Positions 1 through 11,282 of a stretch of 64,000 bases of DNA are shown piece after piece. Both the position numbers and the translations under genes were made by a program. Location: positions 1-64,000 of the forward strand of contig WOGZ01000201.1 in assembly GCA_009733775.1 (NCBI GenBank). Direction: 5' to 3'. This DNA is from Alectoria sarmentosa (lineage: Eukaryota > Ascomycota > Lecanoromycetes > Lecanorales > Parmeliaceae). The first letter of the stretch is position 1; each line of letters begins with the position of its first letter. Below the pieces are notes generated by a model. It saw only the letters and a program-made list of their open reading frames with translations, searched no databases and was not told the DNA's origin.

Positions 1-553
1 ACAAAAATGTATGGGGGGGGCGGCGACGAAAAACGCCAAGACATTCTCACTGGTTTTGAATACGCTAAATCGGTAAGGCGCGTTTTCCCATCATCGAGCC
101 TTTTGGGTAGAGAAAAGCTTCGTCTCATTTCCACGCTCGGTTTTCGCAGGGTAACAGAGCAAGGTAAGTATACATCAAGGCGACCGGCACTTGAGTCGAT
201 AATGAATCATCGACATTGGGTCCAACGAAAAAGGGTTTGCGCTTAGCCGCCGTAGAGTCCTTCACCGCCAGCCGCACAAAGGCATTCTCGTCCCGACAAT
301 CGGACATGCACGAGCTGAGATATGTGGAGAGCGAGAGCACCGGTTGTCCGCGCTTCGCGACATGGTGCGAACGATAGCAGGAATGAGTGGACCTTTGTGT
401 GAGAGGGGATACCAAATGATTTCCCCCAATCCCATAGGCTTTTCGCACGTCACGATAGATACACTGTTGCAGCAAGCACCTGCCGAATCCCAACTTTTCG
501 CACCAATCTACTTCAATTGCAAAACCCGGGACCGTTGATAGCGCGCGCGCGCA
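1..553. other. Region without a recognised gene
   Basis: No reading frame here looks coding. It contains the upstream region of the small secreted-protein gene that begins at 554. A run of alternating G and C (positions about 541-552) lies directly before that start codon. A long GC-rich frame on the minus strand (125-1105) crosses this area but is a shadow of the + gene. Confidence 0.5.
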
Positions 554-1042
554 ATGCGCCTCGCGACTCCCCTCCTCTTGGCGCTCCCTTCCATCCTCGC
601 CGTCCCTCCTCCCTATATCCCCCCTCCCAACGCCCTCACCCTCAACCTCACCGTCAACACCAGCTTCCCCTCCCCCTCCCCCCTCACAGACCCCTGGCCC
701 ACCATCTGCTACAACGACCTGCACTCCCGCCCCGTGACCCACGACTCCTGCGCCCCCCTCATCGACCACTTCGCCCGCACGCGCGACTTCCTCGTGCCCA
801 GACTGTGGACCGCGGGCCCCCGCGAGCCGCAATGGCGGTTGCAGGCATGCGAGCTGCGCATCGTGAGCGGGAGATGGGATTCGGTGTTTTCGTTCGGGGA
901 CGTGGTTCGGGAGATGGAGAGGGTGCTGCGGACGTGTCAGCCGCCGGAGTTCTTGGGCGTGGGCGGAAGCGCGCCGGTGGGGGGGCAGGCGGGGCTGTAC
1001 GCTGTGGCGTTTCATGTGCAGGTCACTAGGGTGTGGGAGTAG
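554..1042 (+). CDS. Small secreted four-cysteine protein
   Basis: Single-exon ORF of 162 residues. Residues 1-17 form a typical signal peptide (short basic start, Leu/Ala-rich core, AVP cleavage region), so the product is probably secreted. After a Pro-rich stretch come four cysteines at 52, 66, 99 and 128 (spacings 14, 33, 29) and a Gly-rich end (GVGGSAPVGGQAG) followed by a short beta-like tail. The same order of cysteines and the same GG-rich ending occur twice in the larger secreted protein at 12437-14051, so I infer a shared domain. The function is unknown. Codon use is strongly C-ending at third positions, unlike the surrounding intergenic DNA, which supports real coding. The start is the first ATG of the frame and is followed directly by the signal peptide. 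Confidence 0.75.
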   Translation: MRLATPLLLALPSILAVPPPYIPPPNALTLNLTVNTSFPSPSPLTDPWPTICYNDLHSRPVTHDSCAPLIDHFARTRDFLVPRLWTAGPREPQWRLQACELRIVSGRWDSVFSFGDVVREMERVLRTCQPPEFLGVGGSAPVGGQAGLYAVAFHVQVTRVWE

Positions 1043-3074
1043 TAGTAGTGAGAGGGTGGATGTGGTGGGGGGGGGGTTAGGATGGATTGTCCGCGCGGTG
1101 CCCATTTGGTCGAGGCGCCCGATGGTCCGGATCGTCCGTCCGCACGCTTAAACGGGTCCATGATCGTCCGTCCAGAGACCTAATCTTGTTCGGATTGTTG
1201 GTTCATTGAGCCATTGGGGACCAGTGGTTAGGCTAAATGGTTCGGACCATCGGGCGGCCTGCTTTTGGTGAATTCTACACTTCTTCAAGAATCTTACTAG
1301 CCAGTTTGATACTACCTTTGACTCCTGAACTGGTCCATTAGATCGTCCGTCCGCGGACTACCCGACATTTGGTCGGACTATGGACTGTGTGAAGAACTTC
1401 ATTCTGGACTGGTGGAGGCGTTTGGACGGACCAGTCGGACCATCGTGAGCCTTGCCTGGGAGACGCGACTCACAGAGGCAGGACCCTTCTTTCGACAAGG
1501 GGCAAAGTACTACTTTATACCCCAAACTATGCGTTTATTATATTTCTATACCCCAAATTGTTGAATCATACCCCTACATCAAAAAAAAGGGTATGAGTTG
1601 ATGGGATTTAAAGTTGTTTATTTTGTTTTACGAGAGGAGGTAGGGGAGCCTCTGCTAATGCATTACTACACTAAATGTGAAAATCACCGAAACCACGTCG
1701 CGGTACCTGAAATTCCCACCCAATTTCATCGCCCTTAAAATAGTTAGAACAAGCCTCTTTTATCTCCATATTTCGATCGCCCAGACCTCGTTCCATATGT
1801 AACATATAACCCTGTCCAGCGCTCGAGAAATAAAGGGGGGAACCACCCTCAAGAGTATAATCCCAATACCCTCGCCTCGCTCCTGCTCGAAGATCTTTCG
1901 ACTTAAATATATCATGATCCTAATCGTGAAGGGGAAAGAGGGATAGATCCATTTCGCACTCCGAGACCTATCACTCCTCGATCATTTAAAATCATATTTA
2001 TATCAAAGATTTCAAAACCTCAAAACCTCTGAGTTAGTAAAATTCGATTAGATTGATCATCTTTTAAGAAACGTCGCGAAAAAGAGAAATATCAATAACA
2101 ATGTATTAATGTCGCTTCATTCGAAAAATTCCTTCGTTTTGAATCTAAATACTCATTTCGTCGTGACGAATCCTATGATGTGATTCAGCGAATTTTTTCG
2201 AGAAAAAAAATCAGATAAAAGCGCAGAGAACTCGATTCGATTTGTCATATTGAGTGGCGAAAAGATCATTCAACTAATAGCGATAGCATTGTCGATATGC
2301 TAAAAAAGGCGTGTCGGATTAGATGGGATTGATCTTGGTTTCCCTCTGCAGGCAGAGGTACTTATCCCCAGCACCACGAAAAGGTGTCAGTCCACCGCTG
2401 GGGGGGGTATGAGTTGATAATTTGTCAAAAGCAGAGGTGTGATTCAGTAATAGATTGTAAAGTGTTGGGTGTAGGGTTTTCCTATGTAGCCATGCGAGGT
2501 CCACAGGGACGCATCAGAGCTAGCTCATAGTCGCTTGATGGAATGATCCGAATAGAGATATTTAGCGATTCCAGAGGTGAGGCAGCATTGAACGTGATGG
2601 TTGAAGCGCGTTTGCTGGTTGCGGAAAGCCTGACCGGTTGACTGGTGCAAGAAAAGCTTGGATAGGAGTGCTTGGCATGTTTGGGGTTGGGATGGCATAC
2701 CAGCATAGATAAGTTGTGGAAATTGGCTCGACATGTTAGATGTCTCGACGCGCCCTTGTAATCTGACAGTTCTAGATCTCCTGGTCTTTTCTAATGACTT
2801 GAGTTCATTGAGTGATTGACTGATTGATGATATCATGTCTGTGAATGACAAGGAGGAATGGCTTTCTGATCGTCAAACAATCTCGATAATATTCATTTAC
2901 CTCTATTACGTACGATCAAAGCGAGTATTCCACTTGCAAATACTCCTCTCTTAGCACCTTTCCGCCGTCTCCGCATAGCCCTCGTGTCCTCAGACCTCTT
3001 GTCGCACTACCTGCTGTCATTTAGCCTTCGTGTATGCCAGTATCGCAAACTGACTCACCTTTATTGTTGATACT
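1043..3074. other. Gene-poor stretch with an inverted-repeat element
   Basis: Two kilobases without a convincing gene. It starts with a terminal-inverted-repeat element (1120-1445, listed separately). Then comes a moderately AT-rich tract (about 1500-2320) with many stops in all frames, perhaps an old transposon remnant. A minus-strand frame at 2525-2851 (108 residues from ATG) has no recognisable domain and I do not call it. Confidence 0.5.
1120..1445. mobile_element. MITE-like element with imperfect terminal inverted repeats
   Basis: The 22 bases at 1120-1141 and the reverse complement of 1424-1445 share CGATGGTCCG at the outer end and GTCCGTCC at the inner end, with about four differing bases between. 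Inside, GATCGTCCGTCC occurs as direct copies at about 1130, 1161 and 1332. CCCGATGGTCCG at the left end also recurs inverted at about 1242-1256. At 326 bp with no coding capacity it resembles a non-autonomous DNA transposon. I see no clear target-site duplication. Confidence 0.5.
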
Positions 3075-3773
3075 TCACAAGCTAGTTCTCTGTGCGATCT
3101 TCACCTCTGACTCAGGAGTCACATAGCGTACCCAGTAAGGATAGCCGGTCACAGCGTACTTCCATTCGCCAGGCCTCCAGGCAAGCGCAATGGTTTCCTT
3201 GGTACGCACGGTCCACGTCCCATCCGATTCACAACACCAGAACTCGGCATCGGGAAAGGCTCCGTCAATCAGCGCCGGAGCCACCTCCCTGCTGATAGGT
3301 ACGATATTTATGGCAACGGCAGCGGTAGGGGGGGGTATTCAAAGAATACATATTTGATGGACTCGGCGATGGAATGAGCTTGTCGACTGTCCTTCGAGTT
3401 AGTAGTTGGTTAGCAAGAAACAGGCCTGGAGCCTTGTCCAAGCTACGACAATAAAAGATTCCTATACTGACCGAATTGATGAAGGCGGCGTGAAAGTTGC
3501 AGTCGACAAATGTACGGTTCTCAAGTGTTATGCTCCAGTGCAGCATCGGTGAAGCAAGGATGCATCCTTTATATCTTGTACGTGTCTGTTATTTGCGATG
3601 TGGTCTTTTCGTCCTCGCTGGAGCTGGTCGGCCGAGGTATTCTTGATGATATCGTCCGAATGAGAAAGGTAGCATGAAATAGCCCAAGGATCTAGAACCC
3701 TCCATTCAGCAGTACGAGGTCCTCTTGCCCAACCAAGATCTGACTCCGATGGCATACCGAGGTCATCCTCCAC
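3075..3773 (-). pseudogene. Possible multi-exon gene with a frameshift in a C run
   Basis: Tentative model on the minus strand, with no family recognised. A first exon from 3773 can join, in phase, a second one coding for NRTFVDCNFHAAFINS by an intron of about 62 bp. A clear intron follows at 3471-3392: donor GTCAGT, branch point TACTAAC, acceptor AAG. It leads in frame into DSRQAHSIAESIKYVFFEY. The frame then breaks at a run of eight C (about 3331-3338). One base more or fewer restores an open frame to the stop at 3075, with a sensible tail rich in Trp and Tyr (WRPGEWKYAVTGYPYWVRY). The break could be a real mutation or a homopolymer sequencing error. No signal peptide or known motif was seen. 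Confidence 0.35.
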
Positions 3774-4877
3774 CCGTCAGTCTCTCCTTTAAGGATCGTC
3801 GGCAATCAAGTTTGTGAGCATTTCAAGCTGTCAGTGGAATGATACCCTCTCGTTTCGGAAACAAATCCTATTTTCTTCGCGCCTGCTCTATCGACAAATC
3901 TTCATCCCCTTCAGATCAAACAAGGATGACCCTATTCTCGTGATCACATACTTGAACTGGCCTCATGGACCATCTAGTTCATGCCACCAAATCGTAGTCC
4001 TGTGGAAGCGTTCTGCGGATGCTGTTATTTATAAGTGCGTGTTTGGGAAGGCTGGCACCGAATACTTCGGCAGTCAGCGTCAATGACGCACAGGAGAAAG
4101 GCATTTTAAAAACCTGCAGAAAGCGACATATGGGAAAACAGAGACGCGATGCTGTGAGTTTGCCAAGCCCGATAAGCCGAGTGACGAGCTCGGTAAATTT
4201 TGTCGATTCTATACAACGCCCTCAGCAGAAGGAGTGACTGTCTTGGGTTCGTGTGTTGCCTTTACCCCCGCAGCCAAATCGTGTCACATCGCTTGGCAGA
4301 CTCCACCGAATGTCCTTGACCGAGCTGGCGAATCTAGAACAAGGTGTCGCCAGCTCCGGTCATCTCCTGGGTCATAGTCTGATGCAGCGAAGATTATTGA
4401 GCCTCGGTTGAGGTACATAGGAAAAAGAAGTCATTGGCTCGGTCATGCTCGCGAGCGAATAGCCTTCTTGTAGCGGCAGGGCCAGGCTTACAATGGTCGC
4501 TTGGAGGCATGGAAGCTTTGTGATCGAGTAGCTCTATAGAGGTAGAAGACCCAGATCATGATCTGGTATAAGATCGTTTGAAGAAGCAGAGATAGGAGAC
4601 TAAGGGAAGAAGATGGACAAGGTCCACTTACGGAAGACGGGTTCGGGGAGAGGAAGCGACGGAGGTGAATGGGAGGCTTGGCAATGGAGCTTGATTGCAA
4701 TGTTTGGTATGGACGGAAGTCGACTCTTTGGGCAAGACGAAGGGTCTCATGAGGGATCGATTGTGGTAGCATTCAAAGAGCAGCCAGTGGATGGCTGCCT
4801 GAACAGCTTCTACCTACACAATCACCCTGCTTTCTCCAGTCATTCCCGCTATGGATGCCTCTTGCTTATCAAGCCGC
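3774..4877. other. Intergenic stretch, nothing recognised
   Basis: About 1.1 kb with short overlapping frames on both strands, none with coding character or a known domain. The end nearest 4878 is the 3' flank of the CipC-like gene. Confidence 0.5.
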
Positions 4878-5465
4878 CTAGTATCCCGAGTCGCCGCCCT
4901 GGTTTCCGCCGTAACCAGAGTCACCGCCTTGGTTTCCTCCATAGCCAGAGTCCCCACCACCCTGGCCACCTCCACCCTGGTTTTGCTGGTCATAGTAGTT
5001 GGAGGCATTGCTCTGCGCGTCACGCTTCATCTTCTCGCGGTCGTAGAAGTCCTCTCCCTTGGTCTCGACGAGCTTATCGGCTTCACCGCCTGCGAACCCG
5101 GCGAGGATATCTTTAGCCATGGTGTGGTTCTCAGCGACACCTGTTACGAAAACAGCGTGTTAGCCGAGTGGTAATGGGGTAAAGTATTTCAATCGTGGGT
5201 GAAGAAGTGGGAAAGTGGGAGGATCGGGAGGGGGGACAGCCTACCATTAGCTTCCTCGTGTTGCTGGTACTTCCTCATGGCTTCGAAGCCTGCGGCACCG
5301 GCGAGAATTTCGTGACCAAAGGAGCCTTGGTTGTCGGGCTGGTCGGGCTGGGGCCCATCTTGTCCGTAGACGTCTTGGTGGGCCTGCTGGGCGTCGTCTG
5401 AGGCTTGTGTGAGTTGAGAGTCATGATTGGTCACGGTGTGAATACCACTTACCAAAACCGAACAT
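4878..5465 (-). CDS. CipC-like stress/antibiotic-response protein (DUF3759 type)
   Basis: Three exons: 5465-5453, 5403-5245 and 5140-4878, giving 144 residues. The first exon codes only for MFGF and one base, as is common in this family. The middle part (AQQAHQDVYGQDG, then FGHEILAGAAGFEAMRKYQ) and the third exon (MAKDILAGFAGGEADKLVETK, then DFYDREKMKRDAQ) carry the two repeated helix motifs of CipC-like proteins: AGAAGFEA and AGFAGGEADKLVE. CipC was named in Aspergillus as a concanamycin-induced protein; its biochemical role is unknown. The C-terminus is unusual in being a Gly/Gln/Tyr-rich tail with two near-exact GYGGNQGGDS units. Introns are 49 and 104 bp with GTAAGT and GTAGGC donors. Upstream on the minus strand there is an AGGGG stress-element core at 5640-5636 and a CCAAT box at 5720-5716. 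Confidence 0.88.
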
Positions 5466-7120
5466 ATTGAGGGTATTTGAGGTTTGAATTGATTGTTTGG
5501 TGTAGGAGTGTCCGAGTAGTGTATAATTGGTGAACAAGGGTATGAATGTTTTAGAAGGAAGAAGAAACGACTGAGGTTGAAGGAGTACAAATACTCCGAC
5601 TTGACTTGAAACTTGGCAGGGCAACAGGATCTTGACCCCTGGAAGGTGGGGTAATGTTGTTCGCTTAGGGTGGGGTTATGATGCAGATCAAGCACAATGA
5701 TGCAATCGTACTTTGATTGGCTGCTTTTTCGATTTGGATTATCTAATCTCTTGGCCATCTCACAGCTGAAACTCGTCTTCTGGATGACTTTGCCATTATG
5801 TACAACATAGATCATACTATAAATCGCTTACTCTCCATCCTCCTCTCACTCTCTTGTTGTGGTGCTATCACGCCGGGCAGGCAGGTTGCGTGGATGTTTC
5901 ATGGCCCACGTCCTCTATGTTTATCCTTAACTATGTGCCAGTAAGGAAGAATGGTACTTTTCCATGTTTCAGCCATGTCCACGGAGCACCTTTTCGGAAT
6001 ATATGTGAAATCTTCAGCGTACCTTCAAAAGCAAACGACGGTCAACATAGGCATCTATCCCTGTCACGCTCGTTTTAGGCTTGAATAGCCATTGTGTGAG
6101 AAAGATTTCAGCGGCGTGGTAGCGAGCTCAGAATTGGATGCGAATTCTGCACTTCGTGCCGGGTCACTCAATGCGCTTGGGTGGAATTGAAAAAGCCGAC
6201 ATCGAGGAGATATATCGCTGGGACCGTATAATGTGACAGTAAGCCTCATGAGTTGAAGAACCGGAATCTTATCTCGGGTCTCCTTAGAAATGCCTCATCA
6301 GAAACATACCATGACTCTTCGCCTCACAAAACCTAGAATTGCATCTCGAACGGAACCGTCAGATTTTTTCCTCCCACCGGAAGACATAATTGTCAGGCAT
6401 TGGTCCTCACGTCTCCTCCCAATGAGCGTGGCGCTAACATTGTGTTTGCTTATGTGGAATTTGCGTACAAGATCAACTAAACACCCCTAAAGAATTATCA
6501 CAAAACCGCCATGTTTCGGAACTATCTTCAGATTTCACTCTGCAAGGTTTGTTGACTCTACTTGTAGCGTTAAATCGGTGAGTACAGCATAGTGTGGCTT
6601 GCATCTCGCTTTCCACAAATGCCGCCTACAATTATTATAAACTCCCTCAGTGGGGAAAGCCAAAGGGAGTCTTCTATCTTTTTACGCCCGATGGGTAGCG
6701 TGAAGCTCTTATGAAGGTGGCTTTTCCCCAAGTTCCTTCGCATATGCTCTCACATGAGTCGGACCCGGCAAAGCGCGGCTCTTGGACGTTACTCAGATTT
6801 ATGGCTGTGGTCCCAATCTTCCCGTACTTATCACGATTTTTTCTTTCCATTCCAAACCCTCCCATTATCAGGTGTTACTGACCCCGTCAGAGTTTACTCG
6901 TTGCCAGAAGTCCAGAACAATGTTATCTATGGAATTTTCTAGGTTCAGTCAATATCTCGCTCAGAGTTCCGCACTGTTATTTTGCCTCGCCATCACACTG
7001 TATCCATGAGAACTGAAGATGCCATCTGTTTGACCGATTTCTACTCGCTGTCATAACCGTCCAGTTGGATCATCCTATAATCGTCCGATTAAATCACCCT
7101 CGCAATAAGATCTTTCCTCG
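5466..7120. other. Intergenic stretch, promoter of the CipC-like gene at its left end
   Basis: No gene recognised in about 1.65 kb. The first 250 bp are the upstream region of the CipC-like gene (AGGGG and CCAAT motifs on the minus strand). The last few hundred bases precede the mannosyltransferase gene. Several short frames lack coding character. Confidence 0.5.
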
Positions 7121-8822
7121 ATGTTTCTTAAGATGGGTCGGAGTGCCCAATTTCCTCATGTTGGCTTTTCTCGCATCAAATTATCAAAAACTAGTAACGT
7201 CATTATTGTAGTCTGCTGCTTTGCGTTGACTGTAGTCTTTCTTGCTGCCACCCACCTTACCAGTCTCGGATCATTTATGACAGAGTGCTCCCCGGGGCCT
7301 GAGTCAACCGGTCAGTACCAGCAATATTTACTCTGGACGCTCCAGGCACCGTCGGAGAAGGATTCATTGCAAGCTCCGCAAATCGCACCTCATGCATCCC
7401 AAATGGACAAACAAGAAAGCGTGAAGTCGGGAAAGGGGTCATTGCCGGGGCCAAAGATCCCCTCAAAGGCAGCACAAATTGCACATGATGCTACTATCAA
7501 ACTGCAATATGCTATGAACAGCTCTACGATCTCTAAGATTGAGGGGCCTAATCTGTTCAGCATGGCCAGGCACATATCAACCTTTGCTCGCTTACTTGAA
7601 GCGATCCTCGCCGACATCTCTATCGATAGGAGACCCTTCCTTGACTTGCGAGAGCGCTATTTTGGGTGGTGGAAACTCTCTTCCACCACGCATCTTCCAT
7701 GGGAGGCCAAAACTAATACGACTGGCATAGTGCTGACTGCTGGCCAAGGAAACATGGCGCTTGCCGCGCATGCCATACGAACGCTTCGGAACGTAGTCAA
7801 TACCACGCTACCGATTCAAGTCGCTTACGCTGGCGATGACGATCTACCGGCACATAAACGCCGGATTATGAGAGCGCTCGACCCACAGCTGGAGTTGATC
7901 AACATCCTCGATCACTACGACGAAGATGTTGCGGGACTGCGCTCTGGCGGTTACGCGATGAAGCCTTTCGCTGCGCTCGCGAGCAGCTTTGAAAGAGTCA
8001 TCATCATTGATGCAGACACAATCTTCATGCAGCGCCCGGACGAATGGTTCGACAAGCACGCAGGTCTGAAGCGAACAGGGACATTGTTCTTCCACGATCG
8101 GGCTTACGGTGGCCGGAAGACAACGGACTGGGTGAAGAACCTCTTGAAGGAGAGTGGCCAAAAGCCGAGTCTGACGCTCAACTCGACTTTGTATTGGCGG
8201 GAAGAGCTGGAACATCAACAGGAGTCTGGTGTCGTGTACTTCGACAAGGCCATACCGGGGGCCTTCATGAGTCTCTTATTCACAACATACATGAATTCAC
8301 AACGTGTGCGAGCGCACTTGTACGGACAAGTTTCCGGTAGGTATTTCGGCCCTAATTGCAACCGAGCCACGAGAAACACACACTAACACAACTCCTCTAG
8401 GCGACAAAGAGACCTTCTGGCTCGCAGCCGAACTTGCCAAAATCCCCTACGCCTTCCACCCTAGCTACGCCGGCATCATAGGCTCCATCTCCGCCAACGC
8501 CGACGGCGTTCCCGAAATCTGCAGCCCGCAGCCGCTACAAACCGACCTCGACGGCCGCCCCTTTTGGTTCAACTCTGGCCTCATGGAAGACAAGACGAAC
8601 GCCGAAAACAGGAAATACGCCAACCTAACCTACTACATACCAGGTGGTACGAGAAAGCAGCCAGTGGGTGGGTGGAGGTTCATCCACGACCATACGTTCT
8701 GTATGGGGAGGAGCGTGGAGGAGATGAGATCTGTCAAGGACGCCGGGCTGGAGAAGGTGGCGAAGGGATTGATTGACGAGGCGAAGGCGGTTGATGAGAT
8801 GTTCAGGGTTACGACGGGATGA
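7121..8822 (+). CDS. Mnn1-type alpha-1,3-mannosyltransferase (GT71)
   Basis: Two exons, 7121-8336 and 8401-8822, joined by a 64-bp intron (GTAGGT..CTAG), giving 545 residues. Type II membrane topology: short basic N-terminus, one hydrophobic segment at about residues 26-44, then a lumenal stem rich in Ser, Gln and Lys and a catalytic domain. Family hallmarks are GIVLTAGQGNMALAAHAIRTL, GGYAMKPFAALASSFERVI, a DAD metal/nucleotide-binding motif at 297-299 within IIDADTIFMQRP, and LEHQQESGVVYFDK. Such enzymes add terminal alpha-1,3-mannose to N- or O-linked glycans in the Golgi using GDP-mannose. Several NxS/T sites are present. A second Met at residue 5 could be the true start. Nothing suggests damage, and the length fits the family. 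Confidence 0.9.
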
Positions 8823-9918
8823 ATGTTGCCGGATCATCGATCGCTGCAAGGGCAGTACTTACAGGTTGTGCTCAGCATTTCGATAGCAAGTGTGGGCGAG
8901 AATTCAGCTTACTATTATTTGACTACAACTTCACACGTTAGGTGCTCTCGATGCGGATTAGCATGGTCTGCATGACTTTGATTGACAAGGAGCGCCACCT
9001 CAATTTCCCTGAGCACCTCGTCAACCGTTACCAAATCCAAGACCTCCTCAAACACGTACTTCGACACGGAAACAGCCTTTGAGTGGGAGCGGTGATTAAG
9101 AGTGAGAAGTAGACAGTCATTAAGATAATGATTCCTTCCTACCTATCATAAGAACTCACACCGCTTTCCAGCATCCTTTGAGTCAAGTAGGTAGTGCAAG
9201 TCTCCGTGCAGCATCGAAGCCGGCAGAAAATACCGTAGCGAATAGATTGCCCTTAGCTAAGCTAACGATAATACCAATCAGTGATTCATCCATGTTGACC
9301 AAGCGATACATGCCACAGTCAATGAAAGACCAGTGGGAATCGGACATGCCTCTACCAAGTTTCATCGTCGAATTATCCTCATGATCCAACGGCGTTTCGC
9401 GTCAAAAGAGAGAAGAGAAAAGGTGAATGCCGTTGAGACACGTTTCAAAGCATTCATTTCAGGCGTGGAATGTGTCAAACTCGCAGCGCCTAGCTTTCGG
9501 TTTCAGCAGTCCATCATACACAAATCTCATCCAATGATCCTCTGCATCCTTCACCATGAAACGAATACCTTAACCGCCGACGAAATCCAGACCACCCAGA
9601 CCGCCAAGAAACCGCCGAGCCTCCTGCCAAAGGGCAGGGCGCTAGCTGCGCCACAACGCCACAACAGAAGTGACGATGCAAAATCATGCAAGGCGGACAG
9701 AAAAATCAAGACTGCCAATTTGCTTTTAAGAACCTGCTTTACCTCCTTTTCCTAGCGCGCTTTTCTTTTCTCTCTCACTTGTTCTGCTGCACTCTACCTA
9801 CACCTCCCACCTTCCATCTACCCACTGCATCTCTTGACGACAAGTACTCACTACACCTCCAAACAAACCTACAGACCGCATCTTTCTCTCTCTCTCTCTC
9901 TTTCCGCAACCCCCAAGA
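8823..9918. other. Intergenic stretch with a CT-rich leader at its right end
   Basis: No gene recognised in about 1.1 kb. A pyrimidine tract with a run of CT dinucleotides (about 9886-9903) lies just before the start of the next gene, as is common in fungal promoters and leaders. Confidence 0.5.
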
Positions 9919-10592
9919 ATGCTCGAAACAATCATCATCGCGCTACGCGCCGTGCAAGCACTCTTCGCCATCATAGTCCTCGGACTCACCGGCCACGGTA
10001 TGCATCCGTCCCCCATATATCCCTCCTCATCCCATCCTCCCCCCACCATCTCCACCAATGAGAAGTCGCGCCAGCTAACCAAAGTCCGTCCTTAGTCGCG
10101 TCCTACGGCCTCACGCCCTCCTCTGACAGCTTCATGGTCTTCGCCTCCGTCTGGACGCTCCTCGTACTCATCTACCTGGGCCTAGCGCCCCGCTTCTTCT
10201 CCGCCTTTGCGCACCCCATTGCCATGCTCGGGCTCGACGCGCTGACGATGCTGTTTTGGTTCGCGGGCTTCATCGCGCTCGCCGTCTTCCATCACCGGGC
10301 GGAGGAGGTGTATTTGGGAGACGGGCTGGGGGATTACTACAAGGGTTGCGTGGCCGCGGGCGGGCTCTGCGGCGAGATTGAGGCGGCGGCAATCTTTGGG
10401 GCTTTTGAATGGTGAGTTGGCGCTTTGGCTCTGCCGTTTTGACAGAATTGGAGGCTGACTGCTGTGTTCGCTAGGGCCCTCTTCGTCGCTACCACCGCAC
10501 TGTTAGCGCTCGAATTGATGCGCGGCCGTGGTGGCAGGTCGTCCAAAACTGCGGTGGGTCCCTCTGCATTCGGCGACACTACGCAGGTCTAG
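9919..10592 (+). CDS. MARVEL-like four-helix membrane protein
   Basis: Three exons (9919-9997, 10096-10411, 10475-10592) give 170 residues. Four hydrophobic segments are evident: residues about 3-25 (starting MLETIIIALRAVQALFAIIV), 41-61 (FMVFASVWTLLVLIYLGLAP), 68-90 (PIAMLGLDALTMLFWFAGFI) and 126-145 (ALFVATTALLALELM). The second loop holds a pair of cysteines around GGLCGE. The layout and spacing match fungal MARVEL-domain proteins related to Nce102, which sit in the plasma membrane; a specific role cannot be read from the sequence. Introns of 98 and 63 bp have GTATGC and GTGAGT donors and keep the frame. The tail is short, polar and Arg/Ser-rich. The start ATG follows a CT-rich leader. Confidence 0.8.
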
Positions 10593-10930
10593 ACGGATTC
10601 ATCAACGTCAGACCTCTCGGGTTTGGGCTTGACAGACAATGCACATACTAACCCCCCTAAAGCTTGACACATCAACAATTCCCCACAACCTTATTGGGGG
10701 CTGGGAAGGCGTTAGAAGCACGAGCGATTATGATAACTCTCTGTTTTGCGGATACCCGTTTTGCTTGGACTCGAAGGCGAGCATGCTTTAGTTAGAACTG
10801 CCTACATACTGCATAGAAAACCGAGCTAATTTTAATTTGACAACGTGCATTCCCGAGCCGGTACACTCAACGAACACATAACGCTCCTTGAAATATTCCA
10901 AGATCCCCATTCCCAACCACACTTCCCATC
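10593..10930. other. Short intergenic region
   Basis: No gene seen. The end just before 10931 is C-rich, as expected of a fungal 5' leader. Confidence 0.5.
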
Positions 10931-11282
10931 ATGTATGGACCACCATTCGTGCCCCAGCCACAGAAGGCTCTCTATCGCCATCGTACTCATCCACGCCCTC
11001 ACATAGAGCCTACATCTCGCAAAGAATATCACAATATCAATTCAGCCCTGCTCGGATTCATCCAGTCTGCCGTACATCGTGCAGATCGATCCCCGATCAA
11101 AGCGAGGGAAAAACTGACCTACGTGCCTGCGTCTGCCGCGTGGTATTCCCAAGAAGAAGAACCCCCCCCCCCTCGAATAGGTAAGGTTCTACATCCTCAA
11201 GGCTGTAAAGACTGTTCCGATCATCCCATCCCATCCCATCCCATCCCATCCCACTCGCGCAGAGTATTCCGCTCTCTTGTAA
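10931..11282 (+). CDS. Small hypothetical protein
   Basis: Predicted two-exon gene of 89 residues: exons 10931-11180 and 11263-11282. The first exon codes for a basic, Pro-rich protein (start MYGPPFVPQPQKALYRH) with a helix-like middle, HNINSALLGFIQSAVHRAD, and then an acidic-proline stretch EEEPPPP. A GTAAGG donor at 11181 and a CAG acceptor ending at 11262 join in phase to a short ending, EYSALL. Without splicing the frame runs through the (CCCAT)n repeat into low-complexity sequence, which argues for the intron. No known domain, signal peptide or membrane segment. The composition looks coding and the leader is C-rich, but I recognise no family. Confidence 0.5.
11221..11252 (+). repeat. (CCCAT)n microsatellite inside a predicted intron
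   Basis: About six tandem CCCAT units. They fall within the predicted intron 11181-11262 of the small gene and make up much of the region before its acceptor. Confidence 0.8.

Noticed and set aside
125..1105. Long minus-strand ORF of 326 residues
   Set aside because: It lies opposite the secreted-protein gene and is low-complexity Arg/Gly/Glu and His/Pro sequence produced by GC-rich third positions on the other strand.
2525..2851. Minus-strand ORF of 108 residues
   Set aside because: No domain, poor coding character, and competing frames of similar length on the same strand.
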